From positions 48,813 through 112,812 of the forward strand of contig VBWB01000010.1 in NCBI GenBank assembly GCA_006218045.1: a stretch of 64,000 nt of DNA, read 5' to 3'. A program made the translations under genes and the position numbers. The notes beneath the pieces were generated by a model. That model saw only the letters and a list, made by a program, of their open reading frames with translations. It was not told the origin of the DNA and did no database searches. The stretch comes from Stygiobacter sp. (GTDB lineage Bacteria; Pseudomonadota; Alphaproteobacteria; Rhodospirillales; Magnetospirillaceae). Below are positions 20,458 through 30,810 of the stretch, piece after piece (position 1 is the stretch's first letter; the number at the start of each line of letters is the position of its first letter).

Positions 20458-21462
20458 TCAGGCCAGCAACGCCGCTTCGATGGCGGCGCGGTCCAGGCCC
20501 CTCTCTCCGATCACCACCAAGCGGCTGATACGGTCTTCGTCCGCCCGCCATGGGCGGTCGAACCAACGTTCGATGCGGGTGCCCACCGCCTGCACCACAT
20601 GGCGGGCCGGCTTGCCCGACACCGCCAGGAAGCCTTTCAGGCGCAGGATGTCGTGCAGGGCGATGATTTGGGTCAAGCGGTCTTCCAGTGCCGCCGGGTC
20701 GGCCACCTCGGCCAAGGTGACGGCGAAGCTTTCAAAATCGTCGTGGTCGTGGCCGTCCTCGGTGTCGTGATGGCTGGGCCGTGCCGCCAGATCGTCTTCC
20801 GCCGCCGCCGACAGGCCCAGGGCGATCAGCGGGTCGATGGCGCTGCGGCTGGCGCGGATCACCCGCACGCCGGGACGCAGCTTGGCCGTCAGTTCGCTAT
20901 GGGTATTGTCGAGCTGGGCCGCGTCCAGCAGATCGGTCTTGTTCAACAGCACCATGTCGGCGCAGGCCAATTGGTCCTCGAACACTTCCTCGAGGGGATT
21001 GTCGTGGTCGGGCTGGGCCATCTGCTCGGGGGTATCGGCGAAACGACCGGCGGCGAGTGCGGCGGCATCGACCACCGCCAACACGCCGTCGACGGTGACG
21101 CGCGAGCGGATCTCCGGCCAGTGGAAGGCCTTGACCAAAGGCTTGGGCAGGGCCAGACCCGAGGTCTCGATCAGGATGTGATCGGGCGGATTGGGGCGAT
21201 CCAGCAGCGCCTGCATGGTCGGCAGGAACTCGTCGGCGACGGTGCAGCACAGGCAGCCATTGGCCAGCTCGATGATATCATCGTCTGCGCAGCCCTGGAT
21301 GCCGCACGAGGCCAGCAGGTCGCCGTCGACGCCCACGTCGCCGAATTCGTTGACGATCAGGGCGATGCGTCGGCCCTGGTTGTTTTCCATCAGGTGGCGG
21401 ACCAAGGTGGTCTTGCCGGCGCCAAGAAAGCCGGTGATGATGGTGGTGGGCACTTTACGCAT
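20458..21462 (-). CDS. cobW: Cobalamin biosynthesis GTPase CobW
   Basis: TIITGFLGAGKTTLVRHLM, ELANGCLCCTVADEFLPTM, His-rich linker HHDTEDGHDHDD. Confidence 0.93.
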   Translation of the reverse strand: MRKVPTTIITGFLGAGKTTLVRHLMENNQGRRIALIVNEFGDVGVDGDLLASCGIQGCADDDIIELANGCLCCTVADEFLPTMQALLDRPNPPDHILIETSGLALPKPLVKAFHWPEIRSRVTVDGVLAVVDAAALAAGRFADTPEQMAQPDHDNPLEEVFEDQLACADMVLLNKTDLLDAAQLDNTHSELTAKLRPGVRVIRASRSAIDPLIALGLSAAAEDDLAARPSHHDTEDGHDHDDFESFAVTLAEVADPAALEDRLTQIIALHDILRLKGFLAVSGKPARHVVQAVGTRIERWFDRPWRADEDRISRLVVIGERGLDRAAIEAALLA

Positions 21463-21469
21463 GAACGGC

Positions 21470-21976
21470 TTATCCTTTTAAAATGAGCGGCAGGCCGGCG
21501 GCGACGAACACCACCTTGCGGCAGGCTTGGGCCATGCGTTGGTTGACGCGGCCCTGATGATCGCGGAAATCGCGGCCCAGCCGGGTTTCCGGCACCAGAC
21601 CCAACCCCACTTCGCTGGACACCAGCACCACATCGCCGCGCGCGCTGGCCACCACCTCGGCCAGGGCCTCGGTCTCGGCGGTCACGTCGCGGCCCGCATG
21701 CATCAGGTTGCTGATCCACAGGGTCAGACAATCGACCAGGATGGGCCGGGTCGGGTCGAGGTGACGGTCGAGCATGGCTGGCAGGTCCAGCGGCTCCTCG
21801 ATGGTGCTCCAGGTGGGACCGCGGCGGTCCATATGCAAGCGGATACGTTCGGCCATCTCGTCGTCGAAGGGCTGGCCGGTGGCCAGATACAAGGCCGGCG
21901 CCCCGGCCAGCAGGCCTTCCGCATAGACGCTTTTGCCCGAGCGGGCGCCGCCAAGTACCAAGGTGGTGTGGGTCAT
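21470..21976 (-). CDS. cobU: Bifunctional adenosylcobinamide kinase/adenosylcobinamide-phosphate guanylyltransferase
   Basis: TTLVLGGARSGKSVYAEGL, LYLATGQPFDDEMAERIRLHMDRR, VDCLTLWISNL. Confidence 0.94.
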   Translation of the reverse strand: MTHTTLVLGGARSGKSVYAEGLLAGAPALYLATGQPFDDEMAERIRLHMDRRGPTWSTIEEPLDLPAMLDRHLDPTRPILVDCLTLWISNLMHAGRDVTAETEALAEVVASARGDVVLVSSEVGLGLVPETRLGRDFRDHQGRVNQRMAQACRKVVFVAAGLPLILKG

Positions 21977-22000
21977 AAGGTGACCATCTACCATATCTTG

Positions 22001-23167
22001 CTAGGCGGCGGCCAGTACCCGTTTGACCATGGCGGTGTCGATATCCTTATGTTCGCCCAAGGGCGCCTGATTGCGGGCCTCCAGGCGGGCGGCGACCTGA
22101 TCGGCGATGTCGGCGGGCAGATCGTAGGCGACCAGTCCCGACGGCACGCCCACCGAGTCGAAGAAGGCGCGGGTCTGGGCGATGGCGGCGCGGGCCTTGT
22201 CGTCCACCGATCCCTCGCGCACGTTCCATACCCGCTCGGCATATTGGGCCAGTTTGACCTTTTTCGCCTCGAACTTCACCGCCATGACGCCGGGCCAGAT
22301 TGCGGCCAGGGTGCGGGCGTGGTCGATGCCGGCGATGGCGGTCAATTCATGGCCGATGTAATGGGTGGCCCAATCCTGCGGCACGCCGGCCCCCACCAGA
22401 CCGTTCAACGCCATGGCGGCGCACCACATCAGAGAGGCGCGGGCCTGATAATCGGGCGGATTGCTCATGGCGGCGGGGGCGATTTCCACCAAGGTGGACA
22501 AGATGGCCTCGGCCATGCGGTCGCTCAGCGGCGCCTGGGCCGGATAGGTCAGATATTGCTCGACGACGTGGACGAAGGCATCGACGATGCCGTTGCCGAT
22601 CTGGCGCGGCGGCAAGGTATAGGTGCTTTCCGGGTCGAGGACCGAGAATTTCGGCCATACCGCCGGGCTGCCGAAGGACAGCTTCTCCTGGGTTTCGTCG
22701 CGGCTGACCACGGCGAAGCAATTCATCTCCGATCCGGTCGCCGGCAGGGTGAGGACGATGCCCAAGGGCGTCGCGGTGCTGACGCGGGCCCGCTTGTTCA
22801 GGATATCCCAGGGCTCGCCATCGAAGGGGATGGCGGCGGCGATGAACTTGCAGCCGTCGGCGACCGAACCGCCGCCCACCGCCAGGACGAAATCCAGCTT
22901 TTCCGATCGCGCCAGATGCACGGCCTTCATCAGGGTTTCGTAGCGGGGATTGGGTTCGATGCCGGAAAATTCCAGCCAGAACAGGCCGGCCGCCTGCAAC
23001 GCCACCACCACCTGGGCATGAACGCCGTTGGTCTTGATGGAGCCGCCGCCAAAGGCGAACAGCACCCGGGCATCGGCGGGGATTTCCTTGGCGATCTGGG
23101 CGATCTGGCCGGCGCCGAAAATCAGCCGGACCGGATTGTGGAAGGTGAAATTGTCCATGGCGCGCAC
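22001..23167 (-). CDS. yqhD: Iron-containing alcohol dehydrogenase, YqhD-like
   Basis: FTFHNPVRLIFGAGQ, AVGGGSVADGCKFIA, PATGSEMNCFAVVS, GIDHARTLAAIWP. Confidence 0.85.
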   Translation of the reverse strand: MRAMDNFTFHNPVRLIFGAGQIAQIAKEIPADARVLFAFGGGSIKTNGVHAQVVVALQAAGLFWLEFSGIEPNPRYETLMKAVHLARSEKLDFVLAVGGGSVADGCKFIAAAIPFDGEPWDILNKRARVSTATPLGIVLTLPATGSEMNCFAVVSRDETQEKLSFGSPAVWPKFSVLDPESTYTLPPRQIGNGIVDAFVHVVEQYLTYPAQAPLSDRMAEAILSTLVEIAPAAMSNPPDYQARASLMWCAAMALNGLVGAGVPQDWATHYIGHELTAIAGIDHARTLAAIWPGVMAVKFEAKKVKLAQYAERVWNVREGSVDDKARAAIAQTRAFFDSVGVPSGLVAYDLPADIADQVAARLEARNQAPLGEHKDIDTAMVKRVLAAA

Positions 23168-23230
23168 CCTTTGATCAAGAAGCCGGGGGCGGATTGGGCC
23201 ATGGTCCGGGCCATCGGGTCAAGGATGCTG

Positions 23231-23335
23231 GCATTTTCACGCGAAGCGTGGACATGCGATAAGCCTGAGCGGCCCGTCACGGGCCACTTTTGAAATTTAG
23301 ACCAGTTTCCGCTTTAGCTGAAACTGGTCTAAAAG
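23231..23335. repeat. Dispersed intergenic multi-hairpin repeat, copy 1
   Basis: GCATTTTCACGCGAAGCGTGGACATGCGATAAGCC...CGGCCCGTCACGGGCCACTTTTGAAATTTAGACCAGTTTCCGCTTTAGCTGAAACTGGTCTAAAAG; near-identical copies at 29374 and 56459. Confidence 0.9.
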
Positions 23336-24072
23336 ATGTCGAAGGGCACGTAGGCGCGGACGATGGTTCCCAGACTGCCGTCGCGGCTGGCCTCTTCCAG
23401 CGCCTTGTCCAATCGTTGCTGCAAATCGGGGCGGTCCTTGCTGACGACGATATGCACCGGCCAGCCCGAATCGATGGGGACGGAGATGAAGCCGAAATCG
23501 GCACCGTCGGCACTGATCAGAAACGGATGCACCGTCATCATCGGTGCCAGGATCAGGTGGGCCTGCTGCAAGGGCAAGGTGGCGATGACGTCGAAAATGG
23601 TCGGGCGCAGCACCGGGATATAGCTGCCGCCATAGGTGTCGGCCAGCCATTTGGCTTGGCGCGAGCCCTCCTGCACCGCCACCTTGCGGCCCCGCACCAG
23701 ATCACTCATGGAGAGTCCGGCCAGATCGCGATGACCGACGAAAACCGAGGTGGAACGCCAATAGGGCCGCGAAAACAGCATGTCCTTTTCGCGTTCCGGA
23801 TTTTTGGTCAGATTGCCGAAGCCGATCTGCGCCTTGCCATCACGCACATGGACGACCAGGGCGGCCAGCGGCATCAATTGAAAGCGGCAGCGCAGATCCA
23901 GGCGTTGGCACATCAGCCGGGCCAGATCCATGTTGATGCCGGTGATGCTGCCGTCCGGCTGGTGCATGCTGAAATTGGGGGTCGAATCGGTGAGGGCGAC
24001 GGTTACGTCCTCGGCTGCCGTCGGCACAGCCGAAAACAGCCATAGAATGGCTGCGAGCCTAAGCTTTCGCAT
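23329..24072 (-). CDS. Periplasmic solute-binding protein (SBP_bac_3-like)
   Basis: Signal peptide, VTVALTDSTPNFSMHQPDGSITGINMDLARLMCQRLDLRCRF, GNLTKNPEREKDMLFSRPYWRST; start MRKLRLAAILW. Confidence 0.8.
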   Translation of the reverse strand: MRKLRLAAILWLFSAVPTAAEDVTVALTDSTPNFSMHQPDGSITGINMDLARLMCQRLDLRCRFQLMPLAALVVHVRDGKAQIGFGNLTKNPEREKDMLFSRPYWRSTSVFVGHRDLAGLSMSDLVRGRKVAVQEGSRQAKWLADTYGGSYIPVLRPTIFDVIATLPLQQAHLILAPMMTVHPFLISADGADFGFISVPIDSGWPVHIVVSKDRPDLQQRLDKALEEASRDGSLGTIVRAYVPFDIF

Positions 24073-24131
24073 CGACGCCCCTCCCATACCCCACTCGAAA
24101 GTATGAAGATTGTGCGTGAGCTTGGCAAGGC

Positions 24132-26183
<2,052 letters not shown>

Positions 26184-26187
26184 ACAT

Positions 26188-26916
26188 ATGAGGACGGCGC
26201 TGGTCACCCGCCCGCGCGAGGACGCGCAAGGTCTGGCCGACGAGTTGGCCGGGCGCGGTCTGGCGGTGGTGATCGAGCCGTTGCTGGATATCGTCCCGGT
26301 GGAGGGGGCGGATATTCCCACCCACGGCGTCCAGGGCATCCTGGCCACCTCGGCCAATGGCGTGCGCGCCTTGGCCCGGCGCTTGTCCGACCGGTCCTTG
26401 CCGGTATGGGCGGTGGGCGACGCCTCGGCCCGAGAGGCGCGGCGGATGGGCTACACCTCGGTGGAAAGCGCTGGCGGCGACGTCGATGATCTGGCGGCCC
26501 TGGTCACCGGGCGGTGCCGGCCCGAGGACGGCTGTTTCCTCCATGCCGCCGGCACCGAGGTGGCCGGCGATCTGGCCGGCCTGCTGGGGCGCCAGGGCTT
26601 TGACGTGCGCCGGCTGGTGCTGTATCAGGCCCGCACCGCCAGCGCCTTGTCGGGTCATCTGCTTCAGGCCCTGGCGGCCGGGGAAATCGACGCCGCCTTG
26701 TTTTTCTCTCCCCGCACGGCGGCAACCTTTGTTACCTTGGCGCGGGATGCCGGCGCGGGGGAAAAGACCGCCGGAATCGTCGCCTATGCCCTCAGCCCCG
26801 CCGTCGCGCGGGCGCTGTCCGCCTTGCCCTGGTCCGCCCTGCGGGTGGCCGAGGCTCCCACGCAAGCGGCGCTGCTGGCAGCGCTGGATACGGATTTGAA
26901 GCGGGGATATCCATGA
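26188..26916 (+). CDS. hemD: Uroporphyrinogen-III synthase
   Basis: Immediately after hemC; TRPREDAQGLADELAGRGLAVVIEPLL, GILATSANGVRALARR, DAALFFSPRTAATFVTL. Confidence 0.9.
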   Translation: MRTALVTRPREDAQGLADELAGRGLAVVIEPLLDIVPVEGADIPTHGVQGILATSANGVRALARRLSDRSLPVWAVGDASAREARRMGYTSVESAGGDVDDLAALVTGRCRPEDGCFLHAAGTEVAGDLAGLLGRQGFDVRRLVLYQARTASALSGHLLQALAAGEIDAALFFSPRTAATFVTLARDAGAGEKTAGIVAYALSPAVARALSALPWSALRVAEAPTQAALLAALDTDLKRGYP

Positions 26917-28070
26917 CCGAGAGTGAAAAGCCGGAACCGACCGAGGGCAACACCGTCGCCGCCGAAATCCCGACCCAATCCATCGATGCTGGGGTCACCG
27001 ATGCTGGGGTCACCGATGTTGGGGCCACCGATGTTGGGGCCACCGATAACGCTCCGGCCAAATCCAAGTCCGCCCCCTGGCTGGCGCTGGGGGCCTCGGC
27101 CTCGCTGATCGCCGTGGTGGTGGCCGGGGTGGCGTCCTTCGATCACTGGAAGGATCTGGTGTTGCCGGCGCGGACCCAGGCGCCGGTGCCGATGGTGGCC
27201 TCGAGCCCGGTGAACACGGCGCCGGCCCCGACCTTCCGCCCTGCCTCGGAAGCCGACGGCCTGCGGGTGGAGCTCAATGCCCTGCGCGACCGTCTGGGCC
27301 AGGTGGAAAGCCGTGCGACCAGCGCTGACCTTGCCCCCCGCCTGGGCAAGGCCGAAGCGGCCATCCAGGCCTTGCAGGCGCTGCCCCAGGTGCCGCCGAC
27401 CTTGGTGGCCGAGGTGGGGGAGCTCTCCAGGCAGGTGGTCGAGCTCAGGCGCACCAGCGCCGATGCGGCGGCCGTCCTGCGTCTGGCCGACCGGGTGGAA
27501 AAGGCCGAGGCGGAAATGCGCGAGCTTCAGGCCAAGCGATCCTCCGCCGTCGCCCAGTTGCTGGCGGTGGGCCAATTGCGCGAGGCGCTGGCCCGCGCCA
27601 TGCCCTATGACAATGAATTGCGGGCGCTGTTGGCCCTGGCCGGCGCGGACCCGGAAGTGGTCAGCGTCACCCAGCCGCTGAAGGCCCGCGCCATCACCGG
27701 CATTCCCACCGCGCCGACGTTGATTGGCCGCTTTCACCGTCTGGCCCCCGATCTGGTCCGCGCCCAGGTGCTGCCGGCGGAACAAAGCTGGTGGCGGCAG
27801 ACCTTGGACCGCCTCACCTCGTTGGTGACCGTAAGGCGCGAGGACGGCGAGGCCGCCGGCGACAGTGCCGCCGCCATCGTCGCCCGCGTCGAGGCCCGGT
27901 TGGCCGAGGACGATCTGGAACACGCCGCCGCCGAAGCGGTCGGCCTCAAGGATGCCGCCGCCGAGATCGCCGCTCCCTGGCTGGCCGATGTTCAGGCCCG
28001 GCTGGCCGCCGACAAGGCGGCCTCCGCCTTGACCGCCCATGTGGTGGCCCAGGTGGGGGCACGGCAATGA
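26913..28070 (+). CDS. Mitofilin/Mic60 homologue (COG4223-type inner-membrane protein)
   Basis: Position between hemD and hemY; single TM, coiled-coil (LRVELNALRDRLGQVESRATSADLAPRLGKAEAAIQALQ), C-terminal mitofilin-like PYDNELRALLALAGADPEVVSVTQPLKARAITGIPTAPTLIGRF. Confidence 0.85.
   Translation: MTESEKPEPTEGNTVAAEIPTQSIDAGVTDAGVTDVGATDVGATDNAPAKSKSAPWLALGASASLIAVVVAGVASFDHWKDLVLPARTQAPVPMVASSPVNTAPAPTFRPASEADGLRVELNALRDRLGQVESRATSADLAPRLGKAEAAIQALQALPQVPPTLVAEVGELSRQVVELRRTSADAAAVLRLADRVEKAEAEMRELQAKRSSAVAQLLAVGQLREALARAMPYDNELRALLALAGADPEVVSVTQPLKARAITGIPTAPTLIGRFHRLAPDLVRAQVLPAEQSWWRQTLDRLTSLVTVRREDGEAAGDSAAAIVARVEARLAEDDLEHAAAEAVGLKDAAAEIAAPWLADVQARLAADKAASALTAHVVAQVGARQ
26985..27044 (+). 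repeat. Four tandem 15-bp coding repeats in the mic60-like gene
   Basis: GATGCTGGGGTCACC x2 then GATGTTGGGGCCACC x2, encoding (D-A/V-G-V/A-T)x4. Confidence 0.95.
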
Positions 28071-29377
28071 TGGCCCGCCGTCTGTTCCTGTTCGCCCTGC
28101 TGGTCGCGGCCCTGGTGGCTGCGTCGGTATGGCTGGCCGAACGTCCCGGTCAGGTGACCGTGCATTGGCAGGGCTGGCGCGTCGATACCAGCGTGCCGGT
28201 GCTGCTGGTCGTCCTGCTGGCCTTCATGGCGGTGGTCGCTGTGCTGGTCCGTTTTGTCGGTGCCGTGGTGGCGGCCCCCGCTCGCTTTTTTGCCCGTCGG
28301 CGGGAAAGGCGGCGTCGGCGTGGCTATGCCGCCTTGTCCGATGGTCTGGCGGCGGTGGCCATCGGTGACCGCAAGGCCGCCGGCAAGCTGGCCCGGCAGG
28401 CCGACAGGCTGCTGGCCGATCCGCAATTGACCGGATTGCTGACCGCCCAGGCGGCGGAATTGACGGGCGACGAGGCCGAGTCGGAGCGACGTCTCAAGAC
28501 CATGGTCGAGCGCCCACAGACGGCATTGTTGGGATTGAAGGGGCTGCTGGCCCTGGCCCAGCGCCGTGGCGATCACGCCGCCGCTTTGGATTATGCCCGC
28601 CGCGCCTGGGCCATGGGGGTTCCGGCCCAGGATCTGGCCGAGACGCTGTTCCGCTTGCAGGCCGGTGCCGGCCAGTGGGTCGAGGCCGAAATCACCTTGG
28701 ACGAAGCGCGCAAGCGCCGGGCGATGAAGCCCGAGGACATCCGCCATCTGTCCGCCCTGGTGCAGTTGGAGCGGTCATTGCAGGTGGAACGCGACGGCGA
28801 TCCCGCCGCCGCCCTGCCGCTGGCCTTGAAGGCCCATCAGGCCGATCTCACCCTGGTCGAGGCGGCGGCGCGGGCCGCCCGCCTGCTGCATCGCGCCGGC
28901 AAGGACCGCAAGGCCCTGGCCACCATCGTCGCCACCTGGCAGGTGGCGCCCCATCCGTACTTGGTCGAGGCCTGCATCGCCCTGGCCCCGGCGGAAACAC
29001 CGTTGCAGCGGGTCAAGCGGCTGGAAAAGCTGGTCAGGGCCAACCCCGACGCCGCCGACGGCCATGTAGCCCTGGCCGAGGCGGCGCTGGCGGCGAAATT
29101 GTGGGGGCAGGGGCGCAACCACCTGGAGCAGGCTACCCGGCTGCGGCCCAGTGCCGGTACCTTCTTCCTGCTGGCCCGGTTGGAGCGCGAGGAACGCCAG
29201 GACGAGGCGGCGGCGCAGGCCTGGATGCTCAAGGCCACCACCGCCCCGGCGGAACCGGCTTGGCACTGCCGTGCCTGTGGCAAGCCCGCCGATAGCTGGG
29301 CCTCGGCCTGTCCGGCCTGCGGCGCCTTCGATGCCTTGGGCTGGCGTCAGCCGGCGGTGGCGCTACTACCGGCTTAG
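28067..29377 (+). CDS. hemY: HemY-like TPR membrane protein
   Basis: ATGA overlap with the upstream gene; two N-terminal TMs with QVTVHWQGWRVDTSVPVLL, TPR region, C-terminal zinc-ribbon-like CRACGKPADSWASACPACGAF. Confidence 0.88.
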   Translation: MMARRLFLFALLVAALVAASVWLAERPGQVTVHWQGWRVDTSVPVLLVVLLAFMAVVAVLVRFVGAVVAAPARFFARRRERRRRRGYAALSDGLAAVAIGDRKAAGKLARQADRLLADPQLTGLLTAQAAELTGDEAESERRLKTMVERPQTALLGLKGLLALAQRRGDHAAALDYARRAWAMGVPAQDLAETLFRLQAGAGQWVEAEITLDEARKRRAMKPEDIRHLSALVQLERSLQVERDGDPAAALPLALKAHQADLTLVEAAARAARLLHRAGKDRKALATIVATWQVAPHPYLVEACIALAPAETPLQRVKRLEKLVRANPDAADGHVALAEAALAAKLWGQGRNHLEQATRLRPSAGTFFLLARLEREERQDEAAAQAWMLKATTAPAEPAWHCRACGKPADSWASACPACGAFDALGWRQPAVALLPA

Positions 29378-29520
29378 AGCATTTTCACGCAAAGCGTGGA
29401 TATGCGATAAGCCCGGAGTCGCAGACGTGTGCTCCGCACACAGCGGCGCCTGAGCGGCCCGTCACGGGCCATTTTTGAAACTTAGACCTGTTTCCGCTTT
29501 AGCTGAAACTGGTCTAAAAG
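29374..29520. repeat. Dispersed intergenic multi-hairpin repeat, copy 2 (with extra hairpin module)
   Basis: Same family as 23231; starts inside the hemY stop region (TTAGAGCATTTTCACGC) and carries an extra block containing GTGTGC TCC GCACAC. Confidence 0.9.
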
Positions 29521-29840
29521 GCCAGCGTTACGCCGAACTTGGCGTTCAGTTCCGCCGCCAGAACCGCCGGCAACGCCTTGGATTGGTCGCGGGTGGACAG
29601 CCATTGCCCGTCGGCGAAATCGTAATGGCTGGCGCCGCTGACCGGTGACGACATCCAGATCTGGCGATTGGGCGCGTGCTTGTTGATGACGTACTGGCCG
29701 CCGGCCTCCAGCGCCAGGGTCAGGATGCCGCCTTGCAATTCGGCGTCGATGTCGTCGCCCAGGGCATCATCGATCATGTCGGCGACGCGGCTCAAGAATT
29801 CATCGGCGGCGGCGGTGAAACTGCTTTCCTCAACGCTCAT
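29514..29840 (-). CDS. cyaY: Iron donor protein CyaY (frataxin)
   Basis: DEFLSRVADMIDDALGDDIDAELQGGILTLALEAGGQYVINKHAPNRQIWMSSPVSGASHYDF. Confidence 0.93.
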   Translation of the reverse strand: MSVEESSFTAAADEFLSRVADMIDDALGDDIDAELQGGILTLALEAGGQYVINKHAPNRQIWMSSPVSGASHYDFADGQWLSTRDQSKALPAVLAAELNAKFGVTLAF

Positions 29841-29990
29841 GATCATTCCTTTCATGCTCGCGGCGGATGGTACCCAAGCCGGCGGATCGGGTCACCACCT
29901 GATTCCCATTGCAAGCATTTCAATTGCCGGGCGATACTACCTTCAATGCAGGAGCCACGACAGAGGGCCCGCAGGCAAAGGGAGACATCC

Positions 29991-30317
29991 ATGAAACGCA
30001 TCATGGTCATCGAGACCGAGGCGCGCGCCCGTCAGGCTTTGAAGGCGATTTTGGAAACCGCCGGTTATGAGGTGGTGGTGGCCATTGATGGCGGTGACGC
30101 CCAATCAAGGCACGATGCCCGTCCCGCCGATCTGGTCATCGCCGACGGCATCGACGATCCGCCGGTTGGCGCCCGGATTCTGGCGGTTCCCGGCGGCACC
30201 GACCAGCGCCGGGCCATGCTGTCGGAACGCCTGCGGCTGTCGGGGGCGCAGACCTTTCTGCCCAAGCCGTTCCGCCGTGACGACCTGTTGGACGCGGTCC
30301 GTCTGTCGCTGGCGTGA
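29991..30317 (+). CDS. Response-regulator receiver-like protein
   Basis: MKRIMVIETEARARQALKAILETAGYEVVVAIDGGDA, DLVIADGIDDPP, FLPKPFRRDDLLDAVRLSL; acidic pocket only partly kept. Confidence 0.75.
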   Translation: MKRIMVIETEARARQALKAILETAGYEVVVAIDGGDAQSRHDARPADLVIADGIDDPPVGARILAVPGGTDQRRAMLSERLRLSGAQTFLPKPFRRDDLLDAVRLSLA

Positions 30318-30356
30318 ACAAAAACGCGGGTCGCGTGAAAAACTTGTTTCCCGCCC

Positions 30357-30385
30357 TTGCACAGTCCTTATGTTTTCTGTATAGA
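30357..30385 (+). promoter_or_regulatory. Sigma-70-like promoter upstream of rpmE
   Basis: TTGCAC (30357-30362), 17-bp spacer, TATAGA (30380-30385). Confidence 0.65.
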
Positions 30386-30416
30386 GGGCGCCTTCGATTT
30401 GCAAAGCAGGACGGCC

Positions 30417-30641
30417 ATGAAGAACGACATTCATCCCGACTACCATGAGATCAACGTGGTGATGACGGACGGCACCGAATTCAAGACCCGTTCGACCATG
30501 GGCAAGGCCGGCGACACTCTGCGTCTGGATATCGATCCCAAGTCCCATCCGGCTTGGACCGGTGTGCACCGCATGGTGGACTCGGGCGGTCAGATCGCCA
30601 AGTTCAACAAGCGTTTCGCCAGCTTCGGCATCAAGTCGTAA
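30417..30641 (+). CDS. rpmE: 50S ribosomal protein L31
   Basis: [49 protein letters not shown]...FNKRFASF. Confidence 0.96.
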   Translation: MKNDIHPDYHEINVVMTDGTEFKTRSTMGKAGDTLRLDIDPKSHPAWTGVHRMVDSGGQIAKFNKRFASFGIKS

Positions 30642-30684
30642 GGCTTTACCGCTTGCGGTTTTCCACCGCGCGATGGTTGAAAAG

Positions 30685-30719
30685 AATGCCGTCGGATCCT
30701 TGATCCGGCGGCATTTTTT
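30685..30719 (+). terminator. Intrinsic terminator after rpmE
   Basis: AATGCCGTCGGATC CTT GATCCGGCGGCATT followed by T-run. Confidence 0.9.
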
Positions 30720-30810
30720 CTGCTTTATGGTGGACTTCGCAGCGCGAAGACGGTAGAGCAAGGCGGGGTAGGAAAGGCTCTCGAGCCGATTAGGCGGACG
30801 CGCGTTAACC

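Noticed and set aside
23168-23230. Possible cobalamin riboswitch upstream of the adh-cobU-cobW-cobN run
   Set aside because: No B12-box-like sequence was found in the short leader; the nearest intergenic DNA is the hairpin repeat.
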